Shown here: positions 29,963 to 33,494 of the stretch, one piece after another
Position numbering within the stretch: position 1 is the first letter of the stretch
Layout: every line of letters begins with the position of its first letter
Origin: an uncultured Chloroflexota bacterium
GTDB lineage: Bacteria > Chloroflexota > Anaerolineae > Anaerolineales > Villigracilaceae
NCBI GenBank assembly: GCA_903914955.1
Contig: CAIWRB010000019.1
Coordinates: 1 to 33,494 of the forward strand
DNA length: 33,494 bases
Reading direction: 5' to 3'
The notes under the pieces: generated by a model
The model's input: the letters and a program-made list of their open reading frames with translations, nothing else
Told to the model about the DNA's origin: nothing
The model's database searches: none
Translations under genes and position numbers: made by a program

Positions 29963-32270
29963 ACATTCCATCATCTTTTGGCGGCGCGGTCTGACCGTAA
30001 TCCAGAACCGGGCGCATTTGTGTGCCGCCTTCAGGTGGACCGACGATCTTTTTATCCTCCATCATATCCACAATGCGGGAAGCGCGAGTGTAGCCAATAC
30101 GCATTCTTCTTTGCAGCATGGAAACGGATGCGCGGCCTTCCTTGCGGACAATTTCAACAGCGTCGTCGAAAAGCGGATCGTTATCTGATTTAGCGCCTTC
30201 ATCCCATAGTTGGGTTTGTTTCAATGGGACACCACTTGGCACAGAATCTGCAGGAGTGCCTGCAACTGCGTATGGACTTGCGCCGCCGGCTTGTGTGCGC
30301 CAGTATTCGACCAGAGCCTGAATTTCATGATCTGAAACAAAGACTCCTTGCAGTCGTGCGGCTGAGGGCGCATCCGGGGCCTGATAAAGCATGTCACCGC
30401 GACCGAGCAATCTTTCAGCGCCGGGCTGGTCGAGGATCACGCGGCTGTCGGTATTGGATGCAACCGCGAATGCGATACGCGCGGGAAAATTCGCTTTGAT
30501 CAGACCCGTCACCACATCCACTGACGGACGCTGCGTGGCGAGAACCATATGAATACCAGTGGCCCGTGATAATTGCGCGAGACGTGTGATGGTCTTTTCA
30601 GTTTCATCCGGCGCGATCATCATTAAGTCTGCCAGCTCATCAATGATGATGACAAGGTAGGGTAATTTCTTCTGCCCTTTTAATTTCATCTTTGCATTGT
30701 AGTCAACAATATTGCGCGAGCCGGCCTGCGCGAATAAATGATAACGCTTGTCCATTTCGCGAGTCATCCATTGCAAGGCGCCGATCACGCGATCCATTTC
30801 CACCACCACCGGCCCAAGCAAATGCGGGATGCCGTTGTAGCCGGTCAACTCCACTCGTTTGGGATCCACTAAAACAAGCCGTACATCATCGGGTGTATTG
30901 AACAGCAACAGACAGGTGAGAATGGAATTTACGCACACTGATTTGCCAGAGCCGGTTGTGCCTGCGATCAACATGTGCGGCATACTCTCCAGGCTGGCTA
31001 TGATCGGAAGTCCCGCCACGTCACGGCCCAATCCAAAATTCAAAGGCTTGGTATTTCGCGTGTAAATTTCGCTTTCCAAAATATCGCGCAGCGCCACCAT
31101 CGCCATTTCTTCATTCGGAACTTCGATGCCCACATAACTATGCCCGGGCACTGGCGCTTGAATGCGGATTCTTGGAGCGGCCAATGCAAGCGCAAGATCA
31201 TCGGAGAGTGACGCGATCTTACTCACACGAACTTTTGTGCGGACGCCGCCTCTGGTCTCAAGAAATAGCGGCTCCACTCCGAACTGGGTGATCGATGGTC
31301 CGCGGCTGATCGCAACTACTTGAGCCGGCGCGCCAAAGGATGCGAGGGTTTCTTCAATTAATCGTGCGCGCTGTTGAATAAAATCTTCATTGATGGCGGG
31401 CGCGTTACCTGAGTCGAGAATATCGCTGACGTTTGGTAATTTCCAGTGGATGATATTCTGCCCCCTCGTCGTTCGCGTGGGTTGAATGGCGCCTTCGGCT
31501 ACTGGCGTTGCCGTCGGCATGGTGGAGGAATCTATCGGCGTGAAATCTTCCATCGAAACGGAAACAGGCTGAATATCTGGTTTGTTTGCGATGGGTTTAT
31601 TCAACCATTTTTGTATCCAGATCATTATCGGCGCGAGCCAGAAGAAAAGATCCTGCACGGGCTTATCCAAAAATACTGCTGTGCCGATAATAAACCACGC
31701 GATCAATGCGATGTATGCGCCGCCAGCGCCGAGCCAACTCCAAAGAACGCGTTGGAAGAGTGCGCCCAGAGCGCCGCCGCCAATGCCGTCCACTGCGATC
31801 ATTTCGGCATTATCAACGGTGCTGACAAAAGAATGTAAAATGGTGAGAAACCAGAGGAAGAGGATGACACTGCCGACGGCTCGTTCAATCGAAAGCGGCG
31901 GGATGCGTTCGATCTTGCGGAAGACCAGCCACAATCCAAAGACAAGCAATCCAATTGGCAGGATATAAACGCCCCAGCCAAAAATTTGAGAAATGAATTT
32001 AATTGCACCGCCAGCGATGAGGGAACTCTTTGCAGAGACAAGTCCAAAAATAATAATGACTCCAACGAATGCAAGGATGATACCGACTACATCAAGTTTG
32101 CGCTCGGCTGACAGATTCTCCCACCATGAAAACGCGGGCAACGGCGGCTCAGGCAGTTTGCTTTTTGACGCGTTTTTACCGCGCGGAATATCCCCTTTTT
32201 TGGAGGAAAGAATTTTTCCGGCAGGTTTTGTGCTTTTCTTAGGAGGTGTGGAGGGTTTTAGGAGGGGCAT
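29961..32270 (-). CDS. ftsK: DNA translocase FtsK/SpoIIIE family
   Basis: The 769-residue protein has a Lys/Pro-rich N-terminus, four hydrophobic helices (about 59-80, 95-117, 131-150 and 173-200), a linker, an alpha/beta motor domain with Walker A AGTTGSGKSV (436-445) and Walker B VIIIDELADLM (540-550), and a C-terminal winged-helix gamma domain (about 695-757, MLQRRMRIGYTRASRIVDMME). It pumps chromosomal DNA through the division septum. The linker is short compared with E. coli FtsK, as in SpoIIIE. The ATG at 32270 has no Shine-Dalgarno; a -10-like CATAAT lies 16 to 21 bases upstream. It is divergent from the tRNase Z gene. Confidence 0.95.
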   Translation of the reverse strand: MPLLKPSTPPKKSTKPAGKILSSKKGDIPRGKNASKSKLPEPPLPAFSWWENLSAERKLDVVGIILAFVGVIIIFGLVSAKSSLIAGGAIKFISQIFGWGVYILPIGLLVFGLWLVFRKIERIPPLSIERAVGSVILFLWFLTILHSFVSTVDNAEMIAVDGIGGGALGALFQRVLWSWLGAGGAYIALIAWFIIGTAVFLDKPVQDLFFWLAPIMIWIQKWLNKPIANKPDIQPVSVSMEDFTPIDSSTMPTATPVAEGAIQPTRTTRGQNIIHWKLPNVSDILDSGNAPAINEDFIQQRARLIEETLASFGAPAQVVAISRGPSITQFGVEPLFLETRGGVRTKVRVSKIASLSDDLALALAAPRIRIQAPVPGHSYVGIEVPNEEMAMVALRDILESEIYTRNTKPLNFGLGRDVAGLPIIASLESMPHMLIAGTTGSGKSVCVNSILTCLLLFNTPDDVRLVLVDPKRVELTGYNGIPHLLGPVVVEMDRVIGALQWMTREMDKRYHLFAQAGSRNIVDYNAKMKLKGQKKLPYLVIIIDELADLMMIAPDETEKTITRLAQLSRATGIHMVLATQRPSVDVVTGLIKANFPARIAFAVASNTDSRVILDQPGAERLLGRGDMLYQAPDAPSAARLQGVFVSDHEIQALVEYWRTQAGGASPYAVAGTPADSVPSGVPLKQTQLWDEGAKSDNDPLFDDAVEIVRKEGRASVSMLQRRMRIGYTRASRIVDMMEDKKIVGPPEGGTQMRPVLDYGQTAPPKDDGM

Positions 32271-32352
32271 GAATTCAAGAGGATGAATTATGAAGGATGA
32301 AAATTGGAAGTTTCAAAAAGATTATAGCACTGATGGTCTATTTTCTTTAAGG

Positions 32353-32358
32353 TACAAT
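32353..32358 (+). promoter_or_regulatory. -10 candidate of the tRNase Z gene
   Basis: TACAAT precedes the gene by about 89 bases, with only a weak CTGATG-like -35 at 17 bp. A second AT-rich candidate (TTATAG) lies at about 32366. If either is used, the hairpin at 32388-32418 is in the leader. Confidence 0.3.
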
Positions 32359-32387
32359 TGCATTGTTATAGATTTTCTCAAAGAAAC

Positions 32388-32418
32388 TTGCCACAGAGCG
32401 CTGTGACCTCTGTGGCAA
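32388..32418 (+). other. Perfect hairpin in the tRNase Z leader
   Basis: TTGCCACAGAG (32388-32398) pairs exactly with CTCTGTGGCAA (32408-32418) around a 9-base loop. No T run follows on the plus strand, so it is a leader structure or protein site rather than a simple terminator; on the minus strand it would lie upstream of ftsK. Confidence 0.6.
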
Positions 32419-32446
32419 ATCGTTAATTATTGTAAGGACTAAACCA

Positions 32447-33379
32447 TTGTTCGAAATACTTTTTCTTGGCACATCTGCTTCGGCTCCTTCGGCAAAGCGC
32501 GGGCTTGCGGGGCAGATCGTCTCTCATAACGAATATCGTTTTCTTATTGATTGCGGCGAAGGCACACAAAGACAGATCCTTCAATCGGGTATCGGTTTTA
32601 AGCGCCTGACGCGTATCTTATTAACGCACGGTCATCTTGACCACATCCTCGGTTTGGGCGGATTGCTGTCCACGCTCCTGCGCTGGGAGTCGATTGACGA
32701 GCTTACGATTTTTGGCGGTCGCAGTACGCTTGAGCGTGTTCGAACACTTCTTTATGATGTCGTTCTACGCGGCAACCAACCTCCCATGCCTTTGATCTTA
32801 AAAGAGATAAAGCCCGGAGTCATCTTTGAAGCGGATGATTTCACTGTGACCGCTTTTTCCGTTGCACACCGCGGCCCCGATTGTTTGGGTTATATTTTTG
32901 AAGAGAAGTCGCGCCGTCCATTTCTTTCACAAAAAGCGGATGAACTTGGCGTGCCATTCGGGCCTGAACGCGGACAATTGGTTGCCGGCAACGAGATCAC
33001 TCTGGCTGACGGCCGTCGTGTCACAGCGGACAATGTGCTGGGTGACTGGGAGAGGGGCAGTAAATTCGTCGTGGTGGGAGATGCCGGTCGGACAGATAAT
33101 CTGCTCGAGGTCTGCAAGGATGCAGATGGTCTCGTGATCGAATCTACTTATTTGGATGAAGAAGAAGAAATGGCGAAGCAGTTCTCACATCTCACAGCGC
33201 GCATGGGCGCGGAGCTCGCAATAAAAGCGGGAGTTAAGAAACTTATACTCACGCATATTTCGCGCCGCTATCGTGAAAAAGATGTGATCGCTGAAGCGCA
33301 ATCCATTTTCCCAAATGTGATCGTGGCACGTGATTTTGACATCTATCAGATCAAAAGAGAAATTGAAGAAGGCGGATAA
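32447..33379 (+). CDS. rnz: Ribonuclease Z (tRNase Z), MBL-fold
   Basis: The 310-residue metallo-beta-lactamase-fold protein processes tRNA 3' ends. Zinc ligands are in THGHLDH (60-66), with His141 in VAHRGPD, Asp212 in VVVGDAGRT, and His270 in LTHISRRY. The GTSASAP start block (8-14) is typical of RNase Z. The start is TTG, with AAGGA about ten bases upstream; no ATG fits. Because the tRNA-Ser(TGA) gene here encodes its CCA, the enzyme would be needed mainly for tRNAs without it. It is divergent from ftsK, and the gene lies near the right end of the window. Confidence 0.92.
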   Translation: MFEILFLGTSASAPSAKRGLAGQIVSHNEYRFLIDCGEGTQRQILQSGIGFKRLTRILLTHGHLDHILGLGGLLSTLLRWESIDELTIFGGRSTLERVRTLLYDVVLRGNQPPMPLILKEIKPGVIFEADDFTVTAFSVAHRGPDCLGYIFEEKSRRPFLSQKADELGVPFGPERGQLVAGNEITLADGRRVTADNVLGDWERGSKFVVVGDAGRTDNLLEVCKDADGLVIESTYLDEEEEMAKQFSHLTARMGAELAIKAGVKKLILTHISRRYREKDVIAEAQSIFPNVIVARDFDIYQIKREIEEGG

Positions 33380-33458
33380 ATTTTCAACTGCAATATTAAC
33401 TTGAGTTTAGAGTTCGTCGGACCTTAACAAAAATGGAACTAGCTGATAAAGTTTTCGT

Positions 33459-33494
33459 GTGACCAAAAAATCTCTCAGCGAGTTCCGAAAAGCA
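33459..33494 (+). CDS. Possible 5' end of another gene (partial)
   Basis: An open frame from GTG at 33459 runs off the end, giving VTKKSLSEFRKA (Met if used as start). Upstream, TTAACA (33424-33429) and TAAAGT (33447-33452) are 17 bp apart, and the latter is at -12 to -7 of the GTG, as in the leaderless genes of this window. Twelve codons are too few to recognise a family, and an overlapping ATG at 33434 stops after nine codons. Confidence 0.3.
   Translation, partial: MTKKSLSEFRKA

Noticed and set aside
33434-33463. ATG-started short frame resembling an SDR N-terminus
   Set aside because: It stops after nine codons, so the resemblance cannot be tested at the window edge.
1-33494. CRISPR arrays, insertion sequences, prophage or restriction-modification systems
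   Set aside because: No regularly spaced repeats, transposase, integrase, capsid or methyltransferase motifs were found.

Overview
The window reads like a chromosomal segment of a Chloroflexota bacterium, most likely class Anaerolineae. The clues are protein style rather than a marker gene: lipoproteins with a plain lipobox followed by Thr/Glu/Ala/Pro-rich linkers, a VC1184-type class V aminotransferase, a MutL with its own endonuclease motif, and mixed base composition. Several start codons have a -10 box directly upstream and no Shine-Dalgarno, which implies leaderless mRNAs. No phage, IS element, CRISPR array or rRNA was seen. Taxonomy is inference.

Layout. 1-3450: two tRNA-Ser genes, a cysteine-desulfurase-like aminotransferase and mobA on the minus strand, with mobA divergent from the radical-SAM gene amrS across only 13 bp. 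3451-7437: an oligopeptide-type ABC importer operon (lipoprotein binding protein and two permeases) closed by a strong terminator and lacking ATPase genes. 7453-9156: a lipoprotein M1 metallopeptidase. 9177-12859: a PAS-like/GGDEF diguanylate cyclase and mutL (minus), then, from a perfect 28-bp palindrome, a divergent pyrimidine-5'-nucleotidase-like HAD gene and a small membrane protein (plus). 12954-15069: an S41 protease with a YugP-type membrane zinc protease. 15073-20401: a YbhN-like flippase-fold protein, a large MrfA/YprA-like helicase carrying an HNH domain, a ChrB_C protein and an MFS transporter coupled to it. 20405-21178: an unrecognised membrane protein with an internal duplication.

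21521-25777: a secreted sulfatase lipoprotein, a membrane-anchored alpha/beta hydrolase, a MOSC protein and an HD phosphohydrolase, all on the plus strand. 25800-29868: a minus-strand series of B12-binding protein, MeaB GTPase, prs, fpg and a membrane-anchored protein of unknown function that is translationally linked to fpg. 29961-32270: ftsK/spoIIIE on the minus strand, divergent from tRNase Z (32447-33379). The last 115 bp may contain the start of another gene.

Most genes are housekeeping or widespread accessory types: DNA repair (mutL, fpg, the helicase), tRNA maturation, PRPP synthesis, chromosome translocation and peptide uptake. The less ordinary items are the HNH domain inside the MrfA-like helicase, two repeat-like in-frame insertions in the same gene, the palindrome that appears to be a symmetric bidirectional leaderless promoter between mutL and the HAD gene, and the ChrB_C-MFS pair. 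All functions come from reading motifs; no database search was possible.
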